A DNA stretch of 64,000 nt, from assembly GCF_001449115.1 (NCBI RefSeq), contig NZ_LAIJ01000009.1, forward strand, positions 620,001-684,000, written 5' to 3'. The notes beneath the pieces were generated by a model. The model was not told where the DNA came from and ran no database searches. It was given only the letters and a program-made list of their open reading frames with translations. Every line of letters starts with the position of its first letter. Positions within the stretch are counted from its first letter, which is position 1. Origin of the DNA: Occallatibacter gabretensis. Its GTDB lineage: Bacteria > Acidobacteriota > Terriglobia > Terriglobales > Acidobacteriaceae. A program made the position numbers and the translations under genes. Positions 53,901 to 62,826 of the stretch are shown here, piece by piece.

Positions 53901-54390
53901 CTGGGACATACAACGTCAGCGCGCTGAAGTCGAGGCCATTCAACGGAAAGTTCGAAATCGTATTCTCCGAAAATGTGCCGCTCAATGAGTAATCGTCTGT
54001 ATGCAAAATTGGCGCAAAGGCTGAAACCTGCACGGAGGAGTCTGAACCCTGCACAGCTAGCTTCACATTGAATGAAACCGTTTGAAGCGCCTCCAACGAG
54101 AAGACTGGAAGCTTGGTCGAGCTGAATCCGGGTGCGCTGACCCTCACCTCGTATTTACCGATCTGCAAAAAGTCGATGTGGTAATTGCCGGTCGAGTTTG
54201 TGGTCGCAGGCGTATCAACGTTTGTGTCCACATTGTGCGCAGTCACCGTGGCGCCGGCAACCACCGCGCCGCTAGGGTCAGTCACCGTGCCCGCAATGGA
54301 GCCGGTAACAGACTGGCCGTATGCAAACGATGTGCCCAACAAAACCGCGCACACGCATCCCTGAACCATCCGGAGAAATGCAATTTTCAT
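50986..54390 (-). CDS. TonB-dependent outer-membrane receptor with carboxypeptidase-regulatory-like domain
   Basis: 1134 residues. Signal peptide ends SFAYGQ. Residues ~28-110 form a CarboxypepD_reg domain (GTVTDPSGAVVAGATVTA), then a plug domain (SVNVNGNRAQANNYTLEGIDMNE), then a large beta-barrel ending in LQFSARYTF with the terminal Phe used for barrel assembly. It is the Oar-like type common in Acidobacteriota. No SusD-like partner is present. It probably imports oligosaccharides freed by the neighbouring hydrolases. GGAAGCGAGG precedes the ATG. Confidence 0.93.
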   Translation of the reverse strand: MKIAFLRMVQGCVCAVLLGTSFAYGQSVTGSIAGTVTDPSGAVVAGATVTAHNVDTNVDTPATTNSTGNYHIDFLQIGKYEVRVSAPGFSSTKLPVFSLEALQTVSFNVKLAVQGSDSSVQVSAFAPILHTDDYSLSGTFSENTISNFPLNGLDFSALTLYVPGATSTYGNTGTTSIERSTYYSDSVNVNGNRAQANNYTLEGIDMNESFNNLISYSPAPASLAEVRVLTANSPAEFGNVNGAGVVSVLKSGTNHFHGSAYGYVQDYRLNANSWQNGNQNPVVGTNPFSQDQFGGTFGGPILRNKLFFFVDYLGSRYHKGGIGFESVLTQRMRNGDFSELLNNGNNIQLYDPLNGNKPYADNMGVQINNPVAQFLLANSSLYPEPNATATDGIAANNYQANTRSFKANNQGDIKLEYDMSLRDKLTGFYAMSTAYDGTSPVLAISFSGPNLYPTKLTGANWVHTFSPSLVNSARIGFTRTVWEKNFSVDSTGQFGDTGNQKVGINFPNQTLPGYSNQTISGGLFAGGNPVSGSGLIDNTYSYIDALSWQKGRHYFTFGTSWLRYQNNYPTANNNGYLGSLTYNGNFTKDVTGVNTNSGYGGADFLLDRVSSAAVTFASVNVGQRQWRVGTYFNDDFKLEPNLTLSYGFRYEFDQPWAEQNNKTGNIDEATGQIIYAHAVPAGAPAGAGLCKNSGCYDWNFHQFMPRLGFAYQVNNRFVIRGGYSGTSFFEGNSSNQRLTSITPFIQALNVNIPQPTAELITQPLTTQTAFEQSAQTGGTYNVYPQNMQPAYIHNYNLTLEYAITPLLSLQAGYVGESGQHIEDYGNINEWKTPGDATSAPFYNNQYIGCQTAAATQICSNSLLVTESRAMMNYNGLQVVLRQRVSNSGLEYTVNYTYSKSMTNAVGNYGLNVSGYNADPGFQNYYDSGADYGLAGSDIKHNFSGTAVYSLPFGHGKKYMANSNRVVDEILGGWKITAAGMSYTGFPDTLTSGVSSNVNSYGQERANWYRPLHIRNRSLGNWFGDDPSAQPCTTAGVDNGVCAFGAPAQNTFGTSKNGAVRGPGFHDVDMSLMKDFRIFREHFLGFQFDAFNAFNIVSYGNPDTGINDSGFGQIVQQNQIRSSERHLQFSARYTF

Positions 54391-54625
54391 GGAGCCTCGC
54401 TTCCTGTCGCAGTCCTTTGCGTCACCGTACTGGCCTCAGAACGGATGTAAGCGGAAAATCTGCGTGGAATCACATTAGCGGTAAAGTGATTGCTTTGTCT
54501 ACAAAAATGATCATTTTGATAAAAACATACAAACATTCAGCTAAATAAAAGAAATATAAGATTTTAATCTGATTGCGGGTTACGATTAACCTCCTACGCA
54601 GCAGCCGGAATCGTCAATATCGCAC
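54391..54625 (-). promoter_or_regulatory. AT-rich leader/promoter region of the TonB receptor
   Basis: Unusually AT-rich for this window. It contains the palindrome AAAATGATCATTTT (54504-54517) inside a longer A/T-rich dyad, a plausible regulator site. No clear -35/-10 pair was fixed. No gene is seen. Confidence 0.45.
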
Positions 54626-54663
54626 AAAAAAGTGAGCGAAATGGAATCCATCTCGCTCACTTT
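54626..54663 (-). terminator. Intrinsic terminator after the GH3 gene
   Basis: Stem AAGTGAGCGA and TCGCTCACTT with an 11-13 nt loop. On the minus strand it is followed by TTTTTTGTG. It ends the GH3 transcript and separates it from the receptor promoter. Confidence 0.85.
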
Positions 54664-54703
54664 CCGATCCGCTTTTTGTGAATTTCGGCCTATTGCACCT
54701 TCC

Positions 54704-56938
54704 CTACTGCACCTTTAAAGTCGCGTTCGCCGGCAGGTCCGCCGACGAGCCGCCAGCCATAAGCCGCACAGGCTCCGTTTCTACACGAAAGTCCTTCGTT
54801 TTTTCATCCCAGTAGGCCAGCGCACTCGCCTTCAGCGGAATCTCGACGGTCTTCGTCTCGCCCGGCGCAACCGACACACGTTTGAAGCCCTTCAGCTCCT
54901 TTTGCGGCCGCTCCACCTTCGAACCAAGGTGCTTCACATACAACTGCACCACGGCATCGCCTGCGCGGCTACCCGTGTTGGTCACATCCACGCTTACAGT
55001 CACCTCGCCGCTCTTCGCCACCTGCGGCGTGTTGGTCCGGAGATTCGCATACTTGAAGGTCGTATAGCTCAGTCCATAACCGAAGGGATAGAGCGGCTCG
55101 CCCTTGAAGTACATGTAGGTTTTACCGTGCCGGATGTTGTAATCCATCATCGGCGGAAGCTGATCGAGCGACTTGGGCCACGTCTCCACCGTGTGGCCGC
55201 CAGGATTGTAGTCGCCAAACAGCACTGAAGCCAGTGCCGTGCCCTCATCCTGCGAGGAGTGCGTCATGTGCAGAATCGCCGGCACATTCTCCTGGCTCCA
55301 GTTGATCGCAATCGGGAAGCTCGAAACCAGGATCACGACGGTCTTCTTGTTCACCTCGTAGACCTGCTTCACTAGCTGCTCTTCGGTCGAGTCAATCCGC
55401 TCGCGGTCGCGGCCTTCGCGCCCGTCGCTGGGGTCCGTGCAGGGGAAGGTTCCATTGTCACCCCAGTCATGCGGCATATCCGGCCCGCATGTCGGATCGT
55501 TGCCAATTACCACCACGGCAACATCGGACTTGCGCGCCGCCTGTACCGCTGCCTCGCCCAGCTCATTCTCCGCGTAGTTCACCTTCACATTCGGTCCCAC
55601 GGCAGCCTTGATGCCATCCAGCGGCGTTACCTTGTACGGCGGAGTCCCACCATACCAGTCCCAGCGCACAGAATCCGCCAGCGGACCGATCACCGCAATT
55701 GATTTGATCGCGTCTTTCTTCAGCGGCAGAAAATCCTTGTCGTTCTTCAGCAGCACAATCGACTCAAGAGCTACCTTCTTCGAAATCTCCTTGTGCTTAT
55801 CGCCGTTCCACGGCTCTCCGCCGGCATCGGAACCGCCCTTGACCTTCGAGTAAGGCATCATATCCGGCGGATCCAGTAATCCCAGCCGAATCTCCGTCCG
55901 GAACTTCAGCCGCAGAAGCTCGTCGATCTCCTTCTCCGTTACTGAGCCATCTTTCAGCGCAGCCTTGGTCTCATCCGACCACTTATCTAAAAACTGGTTG
56001 ATGCCCGCCTTGAGGCACGCCACCACTGCCGCCTTCTGGTCCGGGAAGAGATGACGATGATCCCATAGCAGCTTTACCGCGCCGCCATCAGAAGAAAGAA
56101 TCTCCACGCCCCACTTATCGCGCAGAATCGATTTCAGAATCGGATTCACTGCCATCGTCGTGCCGTTCCACGCGTTGTAGCTCGCCATCACGGCCTTCGC
56201 GCCGCCATCTACAAAGCCCATGCGGAAGGGAACCGAGTAGTACTCCCAGAAGAGCCGGTCATCAAAATCCGATGACGTCACGCTGCGGCCATTCTCATTG
56301 CTGTTCGCCAGGAAGTGCTTCAGCAGTGCCGCAGCCTGCCAGTACTTCGGATCGTCACCCTGGATTCCATGGATAAACGACACCGCCATCGTGCCGTTGA
56401 AGAACGGGTCTTCGCCGTAGACCTCTTCGCTGCGGCCCCAGCGCGGATCGCGCATCAGGTCGCTCTGCGGTCCCCATGTCATGAGAATCTGCCGGTTGTA
56501 CTGGGGCGTCTGGGTAATGTAGCGCGCCTCATAGCCCTGCACGCCACCGGCTGCACGCACCGCCTCCGGGTCCCATGTCTCGCCCATACCCGGCGGCTGC
56601 GGAAACTGCGTCGTCGTAATCGGCTGGCGGCCCAGTCGCGGCTCGCGCTGCACTACGCCATGAATGCCCTCAGATGATCCGATGTTCGGCACACCCAGCC
56701 GAACCACACTGGTCACAGTACCCAGGCATGCCACCTTCTCATCGCTCGTCATGCGGCTCAGCAGATCCGTGATCCGGTCTTCCATCGGCCGCTTTGGGTC
56801 GGCGAAAGGATACTGTTGCCGCGTCTTCGCCAGTTCTTCCAACGACGGCATGACAGGACGGGTTGGGGCAGCCTGCTGTGCCTGCGCGGCGGCAGCGGAA
56901 AAGACAAGACAGAGCAAAGCAGCAAGAGGCTTCATCAT
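54704..56938 (-). CDS. GH3 beta-glucosidase/beta-xylosidase-type glycosidase, exported
   Basis: 744 residues. Signal peptide ends AAAQAQ. GH3 N-domain with GPQSDLMRDPRWGRSEEVYGEDP, KHFLANSNENGR and nucleophile Asp284 in ILSSDGGAVKLL; then the GH3 C-domain (VVIGNDPTCGPD) and a C-terminal Fn3-like domain (GDAVVQLYVKHLGSKVERP). It acts on beta-glucosides or beta-xylosides; the exact sugar is not determined by sequence. It has its own terminator. Confidence 0.93.
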   Translation of the reverse strand: MMKPLAALLCLVFSAAAAQAQQAAPTRPVMPSLEELAKTRQQYPFADPKRPMEDRITDLLSRMTSDEKVACLGTVTSVVRLGVPNIGSSEGIHGVVQREPRLGRQPITTTQFPQPPGMGETWDPEAVRAAGGVQGYEARYITQTPQYNRQILMTWGPQSDLMRDPRWGRSEEVYGEDPFFNGTMAVSFIHGIQGDDPKYWQAAALLKHFLANSNENGRSVTSSDFDDRLFWEYYSVPFRMGFVDGGAKAVMASYNAWNGTTMAVNPILKSILRDKWGVEILSSDGGAVKLLWDHRHLFPDQKAAVVACLKAGINQFLDKWSDETKAALKDGSVTEKEIDELLRLKFRTEIRLGLLDPPDMMPYSKVKGGSDAGGEPWNGDKHKEISKKVALESIVLLKNDKDFLPLKKDAIKSIAVIGPLADSVRWDWYGGTPPYKVTPLDGIKAAVGPNVKVNYAENELGEAAVQAARKSDVAVVVIGNDPTCGPDMPHDWGDNGTFPCTDPSDGREGRDRERIDSTEEQLVKQVYEVNKKTVVILVSSFPIAINWSQENVPAILHMTHSSQDEGTALASVLFGDYNPGGHTVETWPKSLDQLPPMMDYNIRHGKTYMYFKGEPLYPFGYGLSYTTFKYANLRTNTPQVAKSGEVTVSVDVTNTGSRAGDAVVQLYVKHLGSKVERPQKELKGFKRVSVAPGETKTVEIPLKASALAYWDEKTKDFRVETEPVRLMAGGSSADLPANATLKVQ

Positions 56939-57068
56939 TACAAGCGATTCCTATATGTGAATTGCGAACGCAGCAAGCCTACCACGCACGAATTGCATCT
57001 GGCATATCGATTTTCTTTGCTGTTTTGTAACGCCATTCAACTTCGAGCAGGGTTCAAGTTATGCGTCG

Positions 57069-58199
57069 CTATTGCGTTACCTTCAACCCCAGCGCGGCAT
57101 CCACCGCACCCAGCAGTGCACCATTCGAATCCGCCTCGTAGCTCCAGAACATCACGCCGCCCAGCTTGTGCTTCAGCACGTACTTACCCTTCACCGCAAT
57201 TGACTCCGGATCTTCATACGAAACGAAGATCTTCTTGTCCGCGTTGTAGAGATACGGCACTTTCGAAACATCATCCCAGTAACGCGTAAACCCATGCCCC
57301 AGCATCGTGGAGACAATCATGCTGTACGGCGCAAAGGCATTCGGAATCTGCTTGCCCGGCTGAAAAAGTCCATGCGCCGTTGCAGGAACCTCACCCCACA
57401 CATGCCCATAAAACGGCAGCCCCAACAGAATCTTCTCCGCAGGCACGCCAGCATCCTCAAGCACGCGTACCGAAATATCGGAGGAAGCTCTGTGCGGATC
57501 GGCAGGATTGTTATACAGCGGCGCGTGATGCCCGGTATTGGGCGCTGAACCAGGCTCATAGAAGTCGTAGGCCATCAGGTTCACGGTATCCACAATCCGC
57601 GCTATCCTGGCCATCTCCGTGTTTGCCACAAACTCCGGACCACTGCCTGCAGCGAAGGTTAGATATAGCCGCTTGCCGCTCCGCTTCGTCTCATCATCGA
57701 AACGCTTTCGCAACTCCGCCAGCAGCAGCGTAAAGTTCTGCTTATCCTCCGCGCGAAACTTGTGTCCCGCTCCCGGATCTCCTGGAAATTCCCAATCAAT
57801 GTCCAGTCCGTCGAGCTGATAGCGGTCCAGAAAATCCATCACGCTGTCGATAAATACCGTGCGGCTCTCAGTCGTGAGCGCCGCATCGGTAAACCCGCCC
57901 GACCACAGCCATCCGCCTACAGACACCAGAACGGTGAGCGAAGGATTTTCCTTCTTCAGCGCATTCAGCGTCGCAAAGTTTTCCGCATCATACTTGAACC
58001 CCGTCACCATGCGGCCGTTTTCAATATTGGCGAAGGCATAGTTGATGCGCGTCAGCGCCCGTCCATTCACCTGATCCGGCGTAAGCTTCGCATCCTGCGG
58101 AAAGAGATACGCCACCACCATCGGTGTCCGCTGCGCCTCTGCCTGCAGAGCCGCAAAGACCACCAGCAGCGCTGCCAGCGCTCTAAACAACTTTGTCAT
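57069..58199 (-). CDS. GH18 chitinase, exported
   Basis: 376 residues. Signal peptide ends LQAEAQ. Classical GH18 motif DGLDIDWEFPG with the proton-donor Glu137; SVGGWLWSGGF and LMAYDFYEPG are further family blocks. The start is ATG 58199, inside the last codons of the upstream GH28 gene (17-nt overlap), so the two are coupled. It would release chitooligosaccharides, feeding the GlcNAc kinase. Confidence 0.92.
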   Translation of the reverse strand: MTKLFRALAALLVVFAALQAEAQRTPMVVAYLFPQDAKLTPDQVNGRALTRINYAFANIENGRMVTGFKYDAENFATLNALKKENPSLTVLVSVGGWLWSGGFTDAALTTESRTVFIDSVMDFLDRYQLDGLDIDWEFPGDPGAGHKFRAEDKQNFTLLLAELRKRFDDETKRSGKRLYLTFAAGSGPEFVANTEMARIARIVDTVNLMAYDFYEPGSAPNTGHHAPLYNNPADPHRASSDISVRVLEDAGVPAEKILLGLPFYGHVWGEVPATAHGLFQPGKQIPNAFAPYSMIVSTMLGHGFTRYWDDVSKVPYLYNADKKIFVSYEDPESIAVKGKYVLKHKLGGVMFWSYEADSNGALLGAVDAALGLKVTQ

Positions 58200-59811
58200 C
58201 CGCATGCTCCATCGTTGCATCCGCATAATGCTTGCATCCAAACACGCGGAAATCTGCCACATTCTTTAGCCGGAACTGCCCCGCCGCTTTGCGCCCCGGA
58301 AACTTCACGCGAAAGAAATCCGCTCCATCCACATCTTCCAAATGAAATGCAGGCCGTGCATCCTCGCGCTCCGTGGCAATCTCCACGTTACTGAACTCCA
58401 CATTCTTTGCATGCCGCGTATAGAACCCCGTCGCCGGCAAATCTCCAAACATACGCGGATCAGGATACTTCTCCGCATTTTCCGGCGGGTTGATCGCAGC
58501 CATCGCTGCATCCGCGCCGCCCACCTGGTGCAGATACACATCGCTGATCTTGATATCTTCCACCGGATGCCCCTCGACTCCGGCAAGAATCGATGGCAGC
58601 TGCGACGAGCCGGAGCAAGTCACATTGCTGATGATCACGCGCTTGAGCGACCCTACCACCGTCTCCGGCTTCGGCCCGCGCAGCCTTGAGCCCAGCCGCA
58701 GAAATATCGGCGCTGAGTTGATATTGCGCATGGTCACGCCGGTAAACGTAATGTCTTCCACCACTGCGCCGTCTTCGGTCTCCAGCGCAAATCCCTGGCA
58801 GGCCTCAAAGACACAGTTCGTAATGGCAACATTGCGAAATCCGCCATTCGACTCCGTGCCCAGCTTGATGCGTCCCGTGCCCCAGGCGCGGCCATTCGTA
58901 TTGAACGGCTTCCACGTCCCATCCAGCACCGAGCCCAGCGCATAGCCGGCCGTCACAAAGCAGTTCGCAATGGTCACATTCTCCGTGATGCGCGCCTGCC
59001 CCAGCGCATACGAGCTCTTCGGGCAGATCGCATCATCCCACGGCGAATTCACCGTGCAATTCGACACGCGCACATTCCGGCAGCAGTCAATATCAATACC
59101 ATCGCGATTCGTGTCGATCTTCAGGTTGTCGATCGTCAGGTTGTCCACGCCCGTCGCCAGAACCCCGAACCATCCGCCCTGCAGAATCGAAAAGTCACTC
59201 AGAATCACATTGCGGCAATTCTTCAGCGCAATCGCTTTGTTGCCTACGCCCGGCGCAGTCGTATTGGGCAACGCTTTTTCATCATGCCCACGGCTCAGCC
59301 CCCTGCCATAAATCAGTCCCGGCCCAAAGATGCCGAAGTCGTGCAAATCTTCGCCCCAGATCAAGCTGTTGTGCCAGTGGTTGTGACCGTAATCCTGGTA
59401 CGGATCCCACGCGCCTTGCGTCTCTGCCGCATCGTAACCGCCGCTCGTCATTCCTTCATAAGGAGTCGGCGCAGCCAGTATCGTCGCGCCCTGCGAGAGA
59501 TACAGCGCCACGTTGCTCTTCAAATGAATCGAGTAACACGCATACACGCCCGCCGGAAACACCAGCGTTCCGCCGCCCCCATTCGCCACGTAATCAATCG
59601 CCTTGTTCACCGCCGGCGTATCGATCGTCGTGCCGTCGCCCTTGGCGCCGAAATCCCGCACGCTGAAGATTCCCGGCCAGCCTTCGCGATCTATCTTTCC
59701 TGTCTTTTGGCCCGCGGCCTGCGCCGGAACCAGCATCGCCGCACTCCCCGCCACACCCAGCCCCGCCATCCGCAAAAACTCCCTGCGAAACTCCACTCCC
59801 GGCTTCTCCAT
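58183..59811 (-). CDS. GH28 polygalacturonase-type pectinase, Tat-exported
   Basis: 542 residues. FRREFLRMAGLGVAG is a twin-arginine signal. Parallel beta-helix: FSVRDFGAKGDGTTIDTPAVNKAI opens the fold, TNRDGIDIDCCRN corresponds to the NxDG(I/D) active-site block and PWDDAICPKS to the DD block. The canonical GHG segment is not obvious, so the enzyme may act on a rhamnogalacturonan or another uronide rather than on plain polygalacturonan. It is first in a two-gene unit with the chitinase. Confidence 0.88.
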   Translation of the reverse strand: MEKPGVEFRREFLRMAGLGVAGSAAMLVPAQAAGQKTGKIDREGWPGIFSVRDFGAKGDGTTIDTPAVNKAIDYVANGGGGTLVFPAGVYACYSIHLKSNVALYLSQGATILAAPTPYEGMTSGGYDAAETQGAWDPYQDYGHNHWHNSLIWGEDLHDFGIFGPGLIYGRGLSRGHDEKALPNTTAPGVGNKAIALKNCRNVILSDFSILQGGWFGVLATGVDNLTIDNLKIDTNRDGIDIDCCRNVRVSNCTVNSPWDDAICPKSSYALGQARITENVTIANCFVTAGYALGSVLDGTWKPFNTNGRAWGTGRIKLGTESNGGFRNVAITNCVFEACQGFALETEDGAVVEDITFTGVTMRNINSAPIFLRLGSRLRGPKPETVVGSLKRVIISNVTCSGSSQLPSILAGVEGHPVEDIKISDVYLHQVGGADAAMAAINPPENAEKYPDPRMFGDLPATGFYTRHAKNVEFSNVEIATEREDARPAFHLEDVDGADFFRVKFPGRKAAGQFRLKNVADFRVFGCKHYADATMEHADDKVV

Positions 59812-60033
59812 CTGCTTCGCTCCACCAAAATTGAAATTGTTTCCGGCGAACCCATCAAAGCAGGTTCGCCTTTCGCGCGCAAGCTACCGCCGGTAAGAGT
59901 AATGGGGCAGCTTGACGCAAGCTGCGGAACTTGTCGAAAACGTGACATTAGGAGAAGAGCGAACGGGTGCCTTCGTTCGGTTCAGAACGGCAAGGTGGCT
60001 CGGCGAGATTGCCGACTGGTAACATGCCACGTT

Positions 60034-60627
60034 ATGGCAACAATTTGGCATGACGAGTTCATCAAGCTCATTTTCAATTGCCTCGGCGGAATATTTGTTT
60101 TGTTCCTCGGAGCCCTCGGTGGCCAGCGGCTCACCGCCTATTGGAATTTGCGTCAAAAACGACGCGAACTCCAACTGTCGGCCCTGCAGCAGTTTTACGG
60201 CGCTTATGGCGATTTTTTTGCAGTTTGGAAGCTTTGGAATCGATTGGATAGGGAGTCGAAAGACGCACCTGAAAGAACTTGGGAACTTCACAAACGAGCT
60301 GCTTCAGCAGAGGCCATAGTTGAAAGCACAATGGTACGTCTCGCCAGCGAGATGAAGCTACTCGACTTTGACATAAGAGATTTAGGTCGATTCCGTCAAG
60401 CATTTCAGCAGCTTCGCCAGTCCATTCGAAAAAATCAGGACTTGGAATGGCCCAGCTCAGAATGCCCTGAGTATAAGAGCTTCAAAACCTTGGCAGTTCA
60501 TTGCGCAAGGATCATTTCAAAAGCGTGGCCGGACCGGCCCATCGCGGCTGACCTCGCGACGACGCAATTGCTGCAGATAACTTCAAACAAATGGGAGCAC
60601 GATTGGATTGTTGTTCGAGATCACTAA
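60034..60627 (+). CDS. Membrane-anchored helical protein of unknown function
   Basis: 197 residues. One N-terminal membrane span (LIFNCLGGIFVLFLGALGG) followed by a long charged helical region (ELQLSALQQFYGAYGDFFAVWKL). I do not recognise a domain. Its codon use is less GC-biased than that of the neighbours, which hints at transfer. It is isolated between the GH28 unit and the two-component system, with 126 nt to the latter. Confidence 0.6.
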   Translation: MATIWHDEFIKLIFNCLGGIFVLFLGALGGQRLTAYWNLRQKRRELQLSALQQFYGAYGDFFAVWKLWNRLDRESKDAPERTWELHKRAASAEAIVESTMVRLASEMKLLDFDIRDLGRFRQAFQQLRQSIRKNQDLEWPSSECPEYKSFKTLAVHCARIISKAWPDRPIAADLATTQLLQITSNKWEHDWIVVRDH

Positions 60628-60753
60628 GAAAGCCTAAGGATTGAATCGTTCCCAGGAAACGACGTTTTCGACGACTTCGAATACTCCACAGTTCAAACTG
60701 CCCGGCAATATGCGAGACTTTCATCTCAGGACCCCCTTCTCGCGCAAGCCACC

Positions 60754-61455
60754 ATGGAACATCCCGAAAAACATTCCGCGCTCTCAGTTCTCCTCGTCGA
60801 TGACGATCAGGAGCTCTGCGGCATGATGACGGAGTTCTTCGCGCTGGCCGGACACAGGCTCACCTTCTCGAACAATGGCCGCGATGGCCTTGCCGCCGCG
60901 CTCAACGGCGCGCACGATCTCGTCATCCTCGACGTTATGCTTCCCGTCCTCAACGGCTTTGAGGTCCTTAAGCAGCTTCGCCGCCGCAAAACCGTGCCCG
61001 TCATCATGCTCACCGCGCGCGTGGAAGCGCAGGACCGCATCCTCGGGCTTGACACCGGCGCGGACGACTATCTGCCCAAGCCATTCGATCCCGATGAGTT
61101 GCTCGCGCGCATCCGCGCCGTGCTGCGCCGCATGGAGTTCACGCCATCCGGACCGCAGCAGGAGGTAACGCTCGGCAATATCCGCCTCAACACCACTACC
61201 CGCGAGGCATGGAGTTCCGGAGAACTGCTGCAGCTCACCGGCATGGAGTTCGACCTGCTCGAAATGCTCGTCCGCTCTGCCGGCCGCGTCGTTTCGCGCG
61301 AAGAGATCACCGCAGCCCTCTTTGAGCGCGAAGCCACGCCCTACGACCGCTTCCTCGATGTCCACATCAGCCATCTCCGCAAAAAGCTGCACGATGGCCA
61401 GAAGCTTATCCGCACGGTACGCGGCGTAGGCTATATGTTTACGGGAGCCGAATGA
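60754..61455 (+). CDS. OmpR/CpxR-type response regulator
   Basis: 233 residues. Receiver domain with acidic pocket VDDDQE, phospho-acceptor Asp60 (LVILDVMLP) and the Lys in LPKPFDPDEL; winged-helix output domain with LTGMEFDLLEMLVRSAGRVVS and HISHLRKKL. It overlaps the kinase gene by ATGA. Pattern is closest to CpxR, so envelope stress is a reasonable guess; the targets are not known. Confidence 0.94.
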   Translation: MEHPEKHSALSVLLVDDDQELCGMMTEFFALAGHRLTFSNNGRDGLAAALNGAHDLVILDVMLPVLNGFEVLKQLRRRKTVPVIMLTARVEAQDRILGLDTGADDYLPKPFDPDELLARIRAVLRRMEFTPSGPQQEVTLGNIRLNTTTREAWSSGELLQLTGMEFDLLEMLVRSAGRVVSREEITAALFEREATPYDRFLDVHISHLRKKLHDGQKLIRTVRGVGYMFTGAE

Positions 61456-62801
61456 TGGCAACGCGCGTGCGTCAATGGTTCAGCCTCAAATCGCTCGTCG
61501 TGGCCACCGTGGTCTCGATGATTGCCATTCTCGCGCTCTCCTTCCTCGTCTTTCAGGCCATCGCCAACCGCATGACCCAGCAGCGGATCGATCCCACCTT
61601 CCAGAAGATGGATGAGGTACAGCTTGAGAGCGCGCGCTCTGCCTATGAACACCGCGGCCAGCAGGGGCTCATCGACTACATGGGCATGCTCGACCGCATC
61701 TTTTCAGGCTCCCACTATCTGCTCGACGCGCACGGAATCGATCCGATCACTGGCGAGGACCACAGCTCACTGCTGCCCGCCCCGCCCGCCGCGCATTCCC
61801 GCACCGACGACGGCCACGGCCACTGGATCATCACCCATCGTTCCCAGGATGGCGCCTACTGGTTCGCAGCCACCGGGCAGCTTGGCCGCATCCATATCTG
61901 GACCTTCCTGCCCTACTACTTTCTCGTCCTCGGCGCTACCGCCGTCGTCTTCTGGCTCGCCGCTGTCGGCGTTGTGCTGCCCATTCGCCGTATCGCTTCT
62001 ACCATCGCCCTCTTCGGCCAAGGGGATCTCACGGCCCGCATCCAGACAAAACGCCCCGACGAGATCGGCCAGCTCGCGCGCTCCTTTGATCAGATGGCCG
62101 AGCGCCTTCAAAAACTCATTGTCAGTGAACGCCAGCTTCTCGGCGATATCTCCCACGAACTCCGCTCGCCGCTTGCGCGTCTCAAATTCGCCATCAAGCT
62201 GGCACGCACTTCGCCCAATCCGCAGGCCGCTCTCGATCGCATCGAGCGCGATGTCGATCGCATCTCCACGCTCGTCGCCGACATCGTCGAAGTCACCTTC
62301 GTCGAAGGCGATCCCGCATTGCGCGGCGCAGAAAGCGTCCCCCTTGGCGATGTCGTGCAGGACGTCGTCCGCGATTGCACCGTTGAAGCTGAAATTCGCG
62401 GCTGCCGCGTCGAGCTGGACGGCGCCATCACAGGCCACGCTCTCGGAAGCCGCGAAATGCTTCGCCGCGCCATTGAAAATGTTCTCCGCAACGCCGTGCG
62501 CTACTCGCCTGAAGGCAGAGTCGTCGAAGTCACGGCAACAGAAACCGAGCGCTGCGCCGTCATCGTCGTCCGTGACCACGGCCCCGGCGTGCCAGATGAA
62601 GCCCTCGTCCGCATCTTCGATCCCTTCTACCGCGTAGAAGAGGCTCGCGAAAACAAAAACGGCGCAGGCTCAGGCCTCGGCCTCTCCATTGCACGCCGCG
62701 CCGTGCAGGCTCACCACGGCTCCATCGCCGCGGAGAACATGCACCCCGGCCTGCGCGTGCAGATCGCGCTCCCCCTGATCTCTGCCCGCCTCACAGCATG
62801 A
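61452..62801 (+). CDS. CpxA-like sensor histidine kinase
   Basis: 449 residues. Membrane spans near 15-38 and 155-176 flank a periplasmic domain of about 115 residues; a HAMP linker follows. H-box GDISHELRSPLARLK has the phospho-acceptor His235; the ATPase domain shows NVLRNAVRYSPEG (N), DHGPGVPDE (G1) and GAGSGLGLSIA (G2). Coupled to the response regulator by ATGA. Confidence 0.94.
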   Translation: MMATRVRQWFSLKSLVVATVVSMIAILALSFLVFQAIANRMTQQRIDPTFQKMDEVQLESARSAYEHRGQQGLIDYMGMLDRIFSGSHYLLDAHGIDPITGEDHSSLLPAPPAAHSRTDDGHGHWIITHRSQDGAYWFAATGQLGRIHIWTFLPYYFLVLGATAVVFWLAAVGVVLPIRRIASTIALFGQGDLTARIQTKRPDEIGQLARSFDQMAERLQKLIVSERQLLGDISHELRSPLARLKFAIKLARTSPNPQAALDRIERDVDRISTLVADIVEVTFVEGDPALRGAESVPLGDVVQDVVRDCTVEAEIRGCRVELDGAITGHALGSREMLRRAIENVLRNAVRYSPEGRVVEVTATETERCAVIVVRDHGPGVPDEALVRIFDPFYRVEEARENKNGAGSGLGLSIARRAVQAHHGSIAAENMHPGLRVQIALPLISARLTA

Positions 62802-62826
62802 AACCTGGGCCTGAAAACTTCACAGC

